A program made the position numbers and the translations under genes. A model generated the notes under the pieces. The model had not been told where the DNA came from. It ran no database searches and saw only the letters and a list, made by a program, of their open reading frames with translations. From an uncultured bacterium (GTDB lineage: Bacteria > Myxococcota_A > Bradymonadia > UBA7976 > VGTA01): a stretch of DNA of 64,000 nucleotides. The stretch lies in assembly GCA_943788935.1 (NCBI GenBank), contig CALSSE010000012.1:1-64000 (forward strand), written 5' to 3'. Of this stretch, positions 1-8,594 are shown in pieces (position 1 is the first letter of the stretch; each line of letters begins with the position of its first letter).

Positions 1-1591
1 CCACCTAAGGACAGTGTCGCCATACTCGGATCGGAGAGAACTGTCCAACTTTGTCGTTGAGCGTCGGTATGGGAAGAGATCCACCCTGTCGCAGATCGGT
101 CAGCATGGGTGATGACCTCTGTTCCTGAGGGAGTGAAGAGAGTGATACTCTCTTCCCCATCTATTTGAATCGGCAGTGAGACCATCGCTTGTTCACTCGA
201 GCCAACGGTGATGGGTCGCTGAAGATCAAAGTCTTGCATCGAGCGGATGGTATCGAGCCATATAACAGCGACTCGGAGCTTGGGTGTAGATGATTTTTGG
301 GGAGCGAATCTTTCTTGAATCTTACCTTCGAACGCGTCTAGTCTTGCGTCTATTCGCTCTAATAAACTTCCGCTTGGCTGCTGGGGGGTCGGCTTAGATT
401 TTGCTCGTTTTTTTAGGTGGGTCAGCTGGGCTCTCTGTCTCTCGTTGAATGGTTTGACCTGGGGGGATCGGTGATGGAGGAGAAGCGAGAGGGGCTCCCT
501 GAGCGACGACTCTAGGGGAGGTGTTGCTTGAGTGGAGATCAACTGCTTCAGGCTCGGCATTGCTCATAGGCCGACTATGCGAGGTGAGAATACCTCCCGC
601 GGGTAAGAGATATTTGAGCACTTGCGCTTGTCCGCTGCTAAGCAGCAACTCCCACTGTTGCGCTCGCTCAGGGACAGCTCTGGTGAGCCATCGACTCGCT
701 CCTTTAGCGTCAAAAGCAGGTTGGTTAGAGCTGATCACCCGCTGGAGCTGACTGAGCATCACCTGCATGTTTTTAGGAGGAGAGACTAGCGAGCTCGTCA
801 CCCAGTCGGCGAAGGTGGGAGGGAGTTGCTCTAGAGCGCTCAGAGCAGCGGCGCTCAAAGACTCGACGGTGTCGACTTTTTGACAGCTTGGAGCCCTCAG
901 AATACCGTTCATCTCAACGGAGGAGTCTCCCCCTAGCATCTCCAACAAAAACCCACAGCAATGCTCGGCAATCTGCCGACGGCCCTCGACCATAGCGCTC
1001 AGCGTGTGGAGAGAGCTGAAATAATTGCCCTCTTACCCAATCAGAGATCAGCACTCCCCCTCCCCGGTTTACTCTCTTTAGGGCAGGGCTGTTATCCTCT
1101 CCAACATAACGGACCATGATTGTATCACTGCTCAGCCCGCCATGGCTAAAACCTAAGGCATGAAGATATTCAATCCCTCGGCAAGCAGAGATGAAAACAC
1201 CCAACGCTAAAGCAGTCGGTAGCTCTTCCCAGCCTCTCGCTCCCGCTAATTCTATGAGTGAGAATATCGATTCTCCTGCGATGCCCTCTTCAATGATCAT
1301 TGGAGAGGTGTAAACGAGGTCTTGTGGAGCTTCTATCCCTCGCTCCCCCAAACTTTGAATCGCTGTATGCGGGTCTGCTTCACTTACATAAGTTCTAGAA
1401 GATTGGGCGTGTGGAGTCGCTTTGAGCTCACTACCTATATCAAGAATAGATTGTACTGCATAAGGTGGTAGCATTCGAGAAGGATGAAGCTCGGTCCACC
1501 GACTCAGCGCATAATCGCTACCATTTATTGGTGACAACTGTAGAGAGACCCTAGAAGAGAACTGTTCAGGAGAGGTATATCTGGTGATCAT
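1..1591 (-). pseudogene. Pseudokinase with C-terminal FHA/AgmX-like region, two frameshifts, 3' end outside window
   Basis: Three overlapping minus-strand frames form one gene. Frame A (1591 to 914) has protein-kinase fold features, but the HRD loop reads HGG and the DFG position reads SDW, so it looks catalytically dead. Its kinase homology (SADCRALLW) continues in frame B as FLLEMLGG after a +1 shift at the A5/C3 runs at 947-954. Frame B stops at 394, beside a seven-T run at 408-414 (A7 on the coding strand). Past that run the third frame stays open to base 1. It encodes a Pro/Ser linker, then a segment starting LRVAVIWLDTIRSM that recalls the N-terminal FHA-like part of myxobacterial AgmX/gliding proteins (tentative). 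Both breaks lie at homopolymers, so assembly error is as likely as true decay. The gene lies 65 bp after a small secreted-protein gene on the same strand. Confidence 0.6.
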
Positions 1592-1656
1592 CGCGTGTGT
1601 CTTTGGCTTTCTCTGTGAGTCTTCTCTGAATTTTTGAGGAGAGGGTGAGTATGGAC

Positions 1657-2109
1657 TCAGCGTTTCTTAGAGCGACGCCACTTCTTACGTTGAGATTTCT
1701 TTGAAGACCTCTTGCCCTTGCGCTTACTCTTTTTGAGCTTGGTTTTTTTTACCTTAGTCTGTGTTTGGGGACTCTGACTTACTTTAGGAGTAGGAGAGCT
1801 CTTCTCTCCAATTCTTAGGCGCTTTTGATCTCCCCGCTGTAACATCTTACCCAGACTAGTTTGGCGATCAAAGACCGGAGAGACGATCGCTCCCAAATAA
1901 TCACGTTTATAACTCAACAGAGGAGGCAGAGGTCGCGCTGCTCTTTGGAAGAGATATACTGCCCCCTCAGCGCGTTGACCTTGAATGACTCGTGCGTCAA
2001 ACTCCATCTCACTTGATCTCTGAACCCCGGGTTCGGCGAAACTCCTGGGGGAGGTAATGGTAAAGCTGAGAGCGAGTGATGTGACCACACCTAGGAATAT
2101 ATACTTCAT
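1657..2109 (-). CDS. Small secreted basic protein, function unknown
   Basis: This 150-residue protein begins with a clear signal peptide (Lys at position 2, hydrophobic core, likely cleavage after SFA near residue 26). The middle part has no domain I recognise. The last 45 or so residues are almost all Lys, Arg and Ser, a tail that could bind nucleic acid, anionic polymer or peptidoglycan; this is inference. It lies 65 bp upstream of the broken pseudokinase gene on the same strand, so the two may be co-transcribed. The basic tail is real coding sequence with mixed codons rather than a simple DNA repeat. Confidence 0.7.
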   Translation of the reverse strand: MKYIFLGVVTSLALSFTITSPRSFAEPGVQRSSEMEFDARVIQGQRAEGAVYLFQRAARPLPPLLSYKRDYLGAIVSPVFDRQTSLGKMLQRGDQKRLRIGEKSSPTPKVSQSPQTQTKVKKTKLKKSKRKGKRSSKKSQRKKWRRSKKR

Positions 2110-2502
2110 AACTTCACGTCGTCATTGGTTTGAATGATTGATGATCTAAAGCGCATGCAAATACACTCTAGAGTAAGTTTAGGAGACTGTCGACCCTGCT
2201 TTGATAGAGCTACTCCCTCTAATATTGTCATCATATTGTGTAGCGCGTAGATTGAGCTTCCATAAAAGAAGTAATAAAGGTGCTGATCTAAAAAGTAGGA
2301 GTAACGACTCTGCTTGACGACTCTGCTTGACGACTCTGCTTGACGACTCTGCTTGACGACTCTGCTTGACGACTCTGCTTGACGACTCTGCTTGACGACT
2401 CTGCTTGACGACTCTGCTTGACGACTCTGCTTGACGACTCTGCTTGACGACTCTGCTTGACGACTCTGCTTGACGACTCTGCTTGACGACTCTGCTTGAC
2501 GA
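2110..2502. other. Intergenic region dominated by a 13-bp tandem array
   Basis: This 393-bp gap separates the 912-codon surface-protein frame from the small basic protein gene, both on the minus strand. Bases 2305-2502 are tandem repeat (see separate entry). The remaining 2110-2304 is AT-rich unique sequence that should carry the promoter of the small gene. I could not pick a convincing -35/-10 pair. Confidence 0.6.
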
Positions 2503-2512
2503 CTATGCTTGA
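2305..2512. repeat. 13-bp tandem array, 16 units, covering the stop codon of the surface-protein gene
   Basis: The plus-strand unit is CGACTCTGCTTGA. Fifteen units (2305-2499) are identical; the sixteenth (2500-2512) has one change, CGACTATGCTTGA. On the coding (minus) strand that change creates the TAG stop at 2505-2503. The identical units contain no stop codon in any minus-strand frame, because 13 bp steps through all three frames and none shows TAA, TAG or TGA. There are no spacers, so it is not a CRISPR array. Confidence 0.97.
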
Positions 2513-5124
2513 CGACGATCGTAGCCTCTCAGTATCCCTATAACTACTAAGAGGAGGGAGAGCAGAGATAGTGGGTTATGGTTCACTTGACCCTGAACAC
2601 AAGAGACGCTTTGCGCTTCAGCGTTTTCAGCGCCCATCTCTCCGCTTGTGCTCTCACCCGATCCAGACGTATCGAAATCCTCATCGTTAGTCGATGAGGA
2701 GGATCCTCCAGTACTCATCTCCCCAGCGCTCATTTCCCCAGCGCTCATCTCCCCAGCATTCATTGAGCCGGCGTTCATCGAGCCTGCCTCTTCAAACCAT
2801 GTCCGCGCACATTGCGGTCCTAGTAGGTCATCGATACAGGTTTGGCCTGGAGGACAGGTAATGCTCTCACACCCATCCCAGACGCACTCTCCCTCTCGAC
2901 AAGACTCTCCCGGTGTACACGCTACCCCAGCGCAGGGGTCTTCAATACACTCACCATTTTGGCAGGAGAGACCGTTGGGACAATCCACACCACCGCAAAG
3001 GTCTTCGATGCAGAGTCCATCTACGCAGCGGTTGAAGAGTGGGCAGCTGATCTGAGCGCAGGAGGGGATGCACTGGCCACCTCTACAGAATTCACCTGCC
3101 GCACAAGAGACTCCAGCGCAAGCATCGGGTATACACTCAACGCCGTCACAGACACTCCCCGGCTCACAGCCTACATACACACAAGAGTTCGGGACACACT
3201 CTCCTTCCCAGCAGCGATCTCCAGGGTTTGGACAATCAATATCGGCGCAGGGATCGATACACATTGAGGTGCTCTCATCACAGAGCTCACCGCCGGCGCA
3301 TTGTACACCTACACAAGCGGGTAGGCAGAGTTCTTGATCACGGTCACAACGTAACTCTGCGTTAAAGCATTCGGCGACACATTCTTCACGACACTCACCT
3401 TCGAAGCATACTTGGTTTGGACCGCATAAGTCACCGTCATCAACCTCTCCATTGCAATCATTGTCGATGGTGTCGCAACGTTCAACTGCTCGCTCTCCAC
3501 AGAAGCCGCAAGCGTTAGCAAAGCCTTCATCGATCATTCCATCACAGTCGTTATCAATGGTGTCGCAGGTCTCTTCACTAGGCTCTTGATCAGGAACACA
3601 GAGAACCTCGCCATTTATGCAGGCTTCTACACCTCTAGCGCAAAGGCCTGCCTGACCCGTCGCGCATACTTCATTCGCGGTCCCACCATCCGTATATGCC
3701 TCATCGGTTTGAGCATCGCAGTCGTTATCGATTCCATCACAGAGGTCTTCTTGTCCGTCGGGAGAGCAGATCAAGTCATCGCATAAATCACCAATTCCAT
3801 CTCCGTCATCATCAACCTGGTCAGGATTAGGGACATCGATGCAATTATCACAAGCATCACCGACGCCATCCATATCGAGATCTGCTTGATCTGGATTGGC
3901 GACGAGTGGGCAATTATCCTCTTCTGCGCAGAGGTCATCTTGATCATCATCGAGGATGCAGACTCCCCCCAGAGAACGTAAGAGGATAAGCAGAGCGTAA
4001 GCGGTGGCTTGAACACCGTTATGACCACTCCAACATGATATGTTACCGGTGCACCACCCACCATTGCCACCTTGATCCTCGGTAAGAAAATAGGCGTAAT
4101 CAAAGTACCAGCGAGCCGATTCTTCAGGGAAACCGACCGAAGCTGGGTCTAGTACACCACCGATCGCGTCGGAGTAAAGAGCTCCAGCTTGATGGCCAAC
4201 GGCGACTTCAAAGGCTTTAGCGCTTGCCCACATATAATAATAATAACTCGCTCCACTCCCAGTTCTCCCTTGATTATTATAGGTATACCTCTCGTTAAGC
4301 CAACTTAACGCGCTCTGAACCCTCGCCTCCTCAGGCGGCAAACCTGAGAGTAGGTATGTCCAAGCTCCAGAGGCAGTCATAGCATGATCCGCTGAATTAC
4401 TTGAGCTATAGCCGTGTCCGCCGTTACCATCTTTAGTATAGTTAATGTACCCTTGGGCTAGCGGAAGAGTCTGCGAAGCGCCTGGCTGAACTAAGTCAGC
4501 GGCGTGGAGACCTGCCATCGCGAACTGAGTGGTAGACATGTCGGCGTTATTGTTTCTGGTGTTATAGTGAAATCCACCAGAATTAGGGGTGTTCACCCCC
4601 GGGACTCCCTGCAGGTTGATCAGGGCGGTGACTCCCATATTTATAGCAGCGCTAACAGTGGTGTTAGCACCTACATTATCGGGGCCTCCTGTATTTCGAT
4701 AAGTGCTCATCGCCATGAGACAAGCGCCGGTGTCATAAGACTCTACCGATCCACTCTCAAAACCATCTATATTCTGAATGCAATAACGGACCCCATTACG
4801 GACGAGCTCTTGGTCAGCGGCGTCCATATTTTGATAACCTTGTGCTTGGGCGTTCCAATCAGCGCTCTGTCTCTTCTCTAAGAAGCAGAGGACAGCTAAT
4901 CCTGTGGGTCTCCCCCAGCCACCATTCGCTTGTTGTTGTTCGCGGAGACGCTGGAGACCGCGGTTGATCGATTCATTGACCCGCTCACCAAATGGAGTGA
5001 GTAAAGCGTGACTCTGAGAAATGCTAAGAGGGCTCTGTATCGATAAAGTACCTTGAGTCATGAGCAAGGAGAATATTGATAATAACAAGACTTGATAAAA
5101 TTTTAGGTCACAACTTCGATTCAT
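2503..5124 (-). CDS. Large surface protein: alpha-toroid, TSP3, MopE and Cys-rich repeats, C-terminal sorting tail
   Basis: I start at ATG 5124 because the signal peptide follows it directly; the frame stays open to 5241. The first 380 or so residues carry repeats of the prenyltransferase/squalene-cyclase alpha-toroid type (GGWG, GGFHYN, GHGYSS, GGWCTG, each followed by an Ala/Leu helix), with no isoprenoid active site I can identify. Next come TSP3 Ca-binding repeats (DNCP, DxDGxGDxCD), MopE-type repeats (CDTIDNDCDGxxDEG), and about seven Cys-rich units of the C-x-G-V-x-C-x-x-G-x-x-C-x-x-G-x-C type. An AGEMS low-complexity linker leads to a tail with one Cys, a hydrophobic stretch and an Arg-rich end, like MYXO-CTERM. 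The product is probably displayed on the cell surface. It is divergent from a gene of matching architecture at 5304. The stop lies in the last unit of the 13-bp array. Confidence 0.85.
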   Translation of the reverse strand: MNRSCDLKFYQVLLLSIFSLLMTQGTLSIQSPLSISQSHALLTPFGERVNESINRGLQRLREQQQANGGWGRPTGLAVLCFLEKRQSADWNAQAQGYQNMDAADQELVRNGVRYCIQNIDGFESGSVESYDTGACLMAMSTYRNTGGPDNVGANTTVSAAINMGVTALINLQGVPGVNTPNSGGFHYNTRNNNADMSTTQFAMAGLHAADLVQPGASQTLPLAQGYINYTKDGNGGHGYSSSNSADHAMTASGAWTYLLSGLPPEEARVQSALSWLNERYTYNNQGRTGSGASYYYYMWASAKAFEVAVGHQAGALYSDAIGGVLDPASVGFPEESARWYFDYAYFLTEDQGGNGGWCTGNISCWSGHNGVQATAYALLILLRSLGGVCILDDDQDDLCAEEDNCPLVANPDQADLDMDGVGDACDNCIDVPNPDQVDDDGDGIGDLCDDLICSPDGQEDLCDGIDNDCDAQTDEAYTDGGTANEVCATGQAGLCARGVEACINGEVLCVPDQEPSEETCDTIDNDCDGMIDEGFANACGFCGERAVERCDTIDNDCNGEVDDGDLCGPNQVCFEGECREECVAECFNAELRCDRDQELCLPACVGVQCAGGELCDESTSMCIDPCADIDCPNPGDRCWEGECVPNSCVYVGCEPGSVCDGVECIPDACAGVSCAAGEFCRGGQCIPSCAQISCPLFNRCVDGLCIEDLCGGVDCPNGLSCQNGECIEDPCAGVACTPGESCREGECVWDGCESITCPPGQTCIDDLLGPQCARTWFEEAGSMNAGSMNAGEMSAGEMSAGEMSTGGSSSSTNDEDFDTSGSGESTSGEMGAENAEAQSVSCVQGQVNHNPLSLLSLLLVVIGILRGYDRRQA

Positions 5125-5303
5125 TTGAGAGCTCTCTTTTATAGCTAGTGATGAGGTTTTATTGATCAACTTTATCAAAACAATATCATCAGATATTCCA
5201 TCATTAATAAGTAACCTATGTGGACAAAAATAACCAAACAATATAAGAGTTCAAGGCCCCTCGGCTCTCCTAAATAAGTCGGGGATTATGGAAGGAGTTC
5301 TCC
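5125..5303. promoter_or_regulatory. Divergent intergenic region between two surface-protein genes
   Basis: This 179-bp AT-rich gap must hold the promoters of both the leftward toroid protein and the rightward Cys-rich protein. A strong ribosome binding site, GGAAGGAG, lies at 5290-5297 and fixes the rightward start at ATG 5304. I see no confident -35/-10 pair. Shared control of the two genes is plausible but not shown. Confidence 0.45.
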
Positions 5304-7883
5304 ATGAGATCTAAAGTCAAGCTCATATCAACTTTGCTTTTGAGCAGTTTATACACTCTGACTGTCCAGGCTGCTCCTATTGGCAATAGTACAGTTTTCA
5401 ATACTGCGCCGACCTGTGATGTTGATGAAGTCGGTACTATGAGTGTCAAAGTCGATCATCTGGGAGGTTTTGGATCTTCTACAGCTTTTGGTGACGCGGC
5501 CCTCTTTGATCCAGCGGGAGATATACCTGATGGAGGAGCTCAACGCACTGTCTATGAGAGTATGCCTTTTCTCTGCATAGGGAGAGGAGGAGACTATGAA
5601 GGAGAGTGGTTGGAGCGGAACGAGGCGGGAGACTTAATCGCGATCGCCAGTCGCGAAGATGACACCATGACCAGTCAATATATTTATGATGGCGTTCAAG
5701 TGAGTCACACGAGTACCTTCGATTGTAATCAGCTCGTTCAATGTTGGACATTCACCAACTTAGGAGCTCCTGTAGAGACATTGGCGATCACCCCCTACAT
5801 CGATGGAGACCTGTATTTCGAGAACTCGCTCAATGACTTTGGGGGAACTTCCGCCGGTATTCCCAAGACAATCTATGAGTACGATGAAGGTTCAGATCCT
5901 CAAGCGCCGACCACTCAGCTCGCCTTATATGGAAATGATTCTAATGACCAATATCTTACCAATTGGGAGATCGCTGAGTATTCAGAGAGTAAGTCCAGGA
6001 TCAGCAATGTTAGCAACGGCTGCGCTCCATTACGAGGAGGCATTGTAGATGATAACAATAATAGCACTGATCTTGATGGTGATTTAGTGACCGATGATGA
6101 TTACGATGTGACCTTGGCTCTTAGGTTTGATGCAGGTCCTCTCGGCACTAATGAGACGAGCCCTCAGATCTGCTATACGATTCGCTGGGGCTATGCATTG
6201 GCGTGTTCTGATGAAGATGAAGACGGTATCTGTATCCCCGATGACAATTGTCCTAGCGTCCCCAATCCTGATCAACGGGATTCTGATGGTGATGGCGCTG
6301 GTGATGTCTGCGACCTCTGTCCTAACGCGGTTGATATACTCGATGCTCAAGGATCAGTCGTTGACAGCGACCAAGATGGTTTTGGAGATGCCTGTGATCT
6401 CTGCCCCACTCAGCCGAACCCCGAACAACGTGACACAGATCGTGATGGCATCGGTGATGCTTGTGACCTCTGCCCTAATGAGGCTGACCCCGAGCAGTTA
6501 GACAGTGATCAAGATGGCATCGGTGACTTATGCGATAATTGTACCTTACCTAACCCTGATCAAGTTGATGATAATGGGGATGGAATAGGAGATATCTGCT
6601 GCACAGGTGGTGAGGAACTCTGTAATGGTTTAGATGATGACTGTGATGGGGTCACTGATGAGGGACTTGATGGGGCGGAGCAGGCATGTGCTACAGGTCA
6701 ACTCGGTGAGTGTGGGTCGGGCGTTCTCTCCTGTACAGATGGACAAATTAAGTGTCTGCCTGACACCGCGCCTGAAGAGGAGCTTATTTGCGACGGGAGA
6801 GATGAGGATTGTGATGGCTTGATCGATGAGAGCTTACGGGATGAGTGCTCACTGTGTATTGGAGGAGAAGAGCGAGTACTTGAGTCTTGTAATGGAGTAG
6901 ATGAAGATTGTGATGGCGTCATCGATGAAGAAGCTCTCTGTGACAATGGTCAAGAGTGCCGAGAGGGTCACTGTGTTGATCCTTGCTCAAATAGCGAATG
7001 CTTTGGGGGGAGAACCTGTATTGATGGTTTCTGCCAATCGCTCTGCGTGAATGTTGACTGCGAGACTGGTGAAAGCTGCGATGAGCAGAGCGGTGAATGT
7101 GTATCACTGTGTACAGCTCCTTGTTCAGGTGGAGAAGTCTGCAATGGAGAAGGAGAATGCGTCTATAATGACTGCTTTGGTGTAGGTTGCCCCGAGGGAG
7201 AGGTCTGCGGAGCAGATGGATTGTGCGAAAGAGACCCTTGCGTGGAGTCTGATTGCCCGTCAGGGTCCTTCTGTCGAGAAGGTGAGTGTACACCCTCTTG
7301 CGCTCTCATCTCTTGCGCTCTTAATGAGCAATGTGTTGATGGAGAGTGTCAGGAGGTGCCTTGTTGGGATCAAGCGAGAGGAGCAGCTTGCGCAGAGGGA
7401 GAACGATGTTCGAACGAGGGGATCTGTATCTCTGACGAATGCACGATGGTTCAATGCCCCACTGGGTATCAGTGTGCAGAAGGCATATGTGTTGGTGATC
7501 CTTGCCTCCGAGTAACTTGTCCTGATAATCAAGAGTGTGTTGTGGTTGACTTCGCCGCACAGTGCATTCTCACTGAGGCGGCGCGAGGAGATGGAGAGGG
7601 GGGCACTAGCGCAGTGGAGGCCGGAGATGAGAGTGCCGGAGAGGAGAGCGCCGGAGAGGAGAACGCCGGAGAGGAGAGCGCCGGAGGAGATGAATCTGCG
7701 GGATCTATGATCAACTTGGGTGGAGTCTCTGAGCCATCGGACCTACTGGGAGGAGAGATGGTCGAGGGAGGAGACAGCTCCACAACTGAGCCGTCGGGCT
7801 GTTCCCAATCACAGAGCTTACCTGAGGTCATCTGGGTAGCCTTGCTTATGGCACTCTCACTCCGACGTCGCGAGATCGCTTGA
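5304..7883 (+). CDS. Large Cys-rich surface protein with TSP3 and MopE repeats and sorting tail
   Basis: This 859-residue protein starts at ATG 5304 behind GGAAGGAG. A signal peptide ends near residue 23 (VQAA). Residues 24 to about 300 form an N-terminal domain I do not recognise, with a few Cys. Then come five or so TSP3 repeats (DxDGxGDxCDLCP), three MopE-type repeats ([15 protein letters not shown] and similar), and Cys-rich units (CxxVxCPxGxxCxxGxC). A repetitive GEESA linker follows, then the tail: one Cys, a short hydrophobic stretch and three Arg. From the TSP3 units to the end the architecture copies the divergent gene ending at 2503; only the N-terminal domain differs. The likely role is Ca-dependent surface display or adhesion (inference). 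The stop at 7881-7883 lies in the first unit of a 38-bp tandem array. Confidence 0.82.
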   Translation: MRSKVKLISTLLLSSLYTLTVQAAPIGNSTVFNTAPTCDVDEVGTMSVKVDHLGGFGSSTAFGDAALFDPAGDIPDGGAQRTVYESMPFLCIGRGGDYEGEWLERNEAGDLIAIASREDDTMTSQYIYDGVQVSHTSTFDCNQLVQCWTFTNLGAPVETLAITPYIDGDLYFENSLNDFGGTSAGIPKTIYEYDEGSDPQAPTTQLALYGNDSNDQYLTNWEIAEYSESKSRISNVSNGCAPLRGGIVDDNNNSTDLDGDLVTDDDYDVTLALRFDAGPLGTNETSPQICYTIRWGYALACSDEDEDGICIPDDNCPSVPNPDQRDSDGDGAGDVCDLCPNAVDILDAQGSVVDSDQDGFGDACDLCPTQPNPEQRDTDRDGIGDACDLCPNEADPEQLDSDQDGIGDLCDNCTLPNPDQVDDNGDGIGDICCTGGEELCNGLDDDCDGVTDEGLDGAEQACATGQLGECGSGVLSCTDGQIKCLPDTAPEEELICDGRDEDCDGLIDESLRDECSLCIGGEERVLESCNGVDEDCDGVIDEEALCDNGQECREGHCVDPCSNSECFGGRTCIDGFCQSLCVNVDCETGESCDEQSGECVSLCTAPCSGGEVCNGEGECVYNDCFGVGCPEGEVCGADGLCERDPCVESDCPSGSFCREGECTPSCALISCALNEQCVDGECQEVPCWDQARGAACAEGERCSNEGICISDECTMVQCPTGYQCAEGICVGDPCLRVTCPDNQECVVVDFAAQCILTEAARGDGEGGTSAVEAGDESAGEESAGEENAGEESAGGDESAGSMINLGGVSEPSDLLGGEMVEGGDSSTTEPSGCSQSQSLPEVIWVALLMALSLRRREIA

Positions 7884-8049
7884 AGAGAGCGTTCTTACTC
7901 TGATGTCACGAGATCGCTTGAAGAGAGCGTTCTTACTCTGATGTCACGAGACCGCTTGAAGAGAGCGTTCATACTCTGATGTCACGAGACCGCTTGAAGA
8001 GAGCGTTCTTACTCTGATGTCACGAGACCGCTCGAAGAGCGCGTTCTCT
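7871..8049. repeat. 38-bp tandem array starting on the stop codon of the preceding gene
   Basis: Four near-identical 38-bp units occupy 7871-7908, 7909-7946, 7947-7984 and 7985-8022, followed by a degenerate fifth. Each begins CGAGAYCGCTTGA; in the first unit this encodes the last residues (Glu-Ile-Ala) and TGA stop of the surface protein. The coding sequence just before 7871 also resembles the end of the unit, so the array seems to have grown from the 3' end of the gene. Differences between units are single substitutions. Confidence 0.95.
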
Positions 8050-8095
8050 TCTCAAGTCCGGACGATATGATCATAGGGGCCCAGGCTAGGACATC

Positions 8096-8116
8096 GATTA
8101 AGGTATTTACTTAATC
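8096..8116. terminator. Possible bidirectional terminator or operator hairpin
   Basis: A perfect 7-bp inverted repeat, GATTAAG and CTTAATC, flanks a 7-base loop between the convergent surface-protein and rpsT genes. It is AT-rich and lacks a clean T run, so termination is only suggested by position. Confidence 0.3.
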
Positions 8117-8150
8117 AACGCTAGAGCAAGGTGCACCAGTGAGTCGAACT

Positions 8151-8414
8151 TTAACCGAGGTTGTTGACGGCGATCGTTAGGCGACTGATTTTACGAGACG
8201 CTTGATTCCGGTGCATCACACCTTTACTTACTGACGCATTAAGGGCATTTACCGCTGCGGGGAGTGCCTCTTTAGCGGCTGCTGCGTCACCGCCATCGAT
8301 GGCAGCGCGAACAACCTTAATGTAGGTACGGGTGGTAGACATGATGTGGCGGTTACGGATCCGTCGTTTTTCATTTTGACGGACTCTCTTCATCGCTGAC
8401 TTATGATTTGGCAT
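8151..8414 (-). CDS. rpsT: 30S ribosomal protein S20
   Basis: This 87-residue basic protein has the standard bS20 length and N-terminus (MPNHKSAMKRVRQNEKRR) with conserved NRHIMSTTRTYIKVVRAAI and HRNQASRKISRLTIAVN segments. S20 binds 16S rRNA in the lower body of the 30S subunit and assists early assembly. The gene stands alone on the minus strand, as is common for rpsT. It is convergent with the Cys-rich surface protein. Confidence 0.97.
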   Translation of the reverse strand: MPNHKSAMKRVRQNEKRRIRNRHIMSTTRTYIKVVRAAIDGGDAAAAKEALPAAVNALNASVSKGVMHRNQASRKISRLTIAVNNLG

Positions 8415-8594
8415 ATTAGAACCTCTGGCATATCGCCGACTTCAAAACGCTTAAAGTAATTTGACGCGTTCAACCTGCTTAGCGGTTTAAGGGTGAGTAG
8501 TGGAGGTGTCTATGACCTCCAAAGAGACTCTTCCCTATCAGAAGCGAGGACCTCAAATCAAGAGAGATTGAGCGATCGAAGATGTTTACTTCTG

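Noticed and set aside
2305..2512. CRISPR array
   Set aside because: Units of 13 bp are adjacent with no spacers, and no cas gene is near; it is a plain tandem repeat.
5125..5241. Longer N-terminus of the toroid surface protein
   Set aside because: The extra residues would bury the signal peptide; ATG 5124 is placed right before it.
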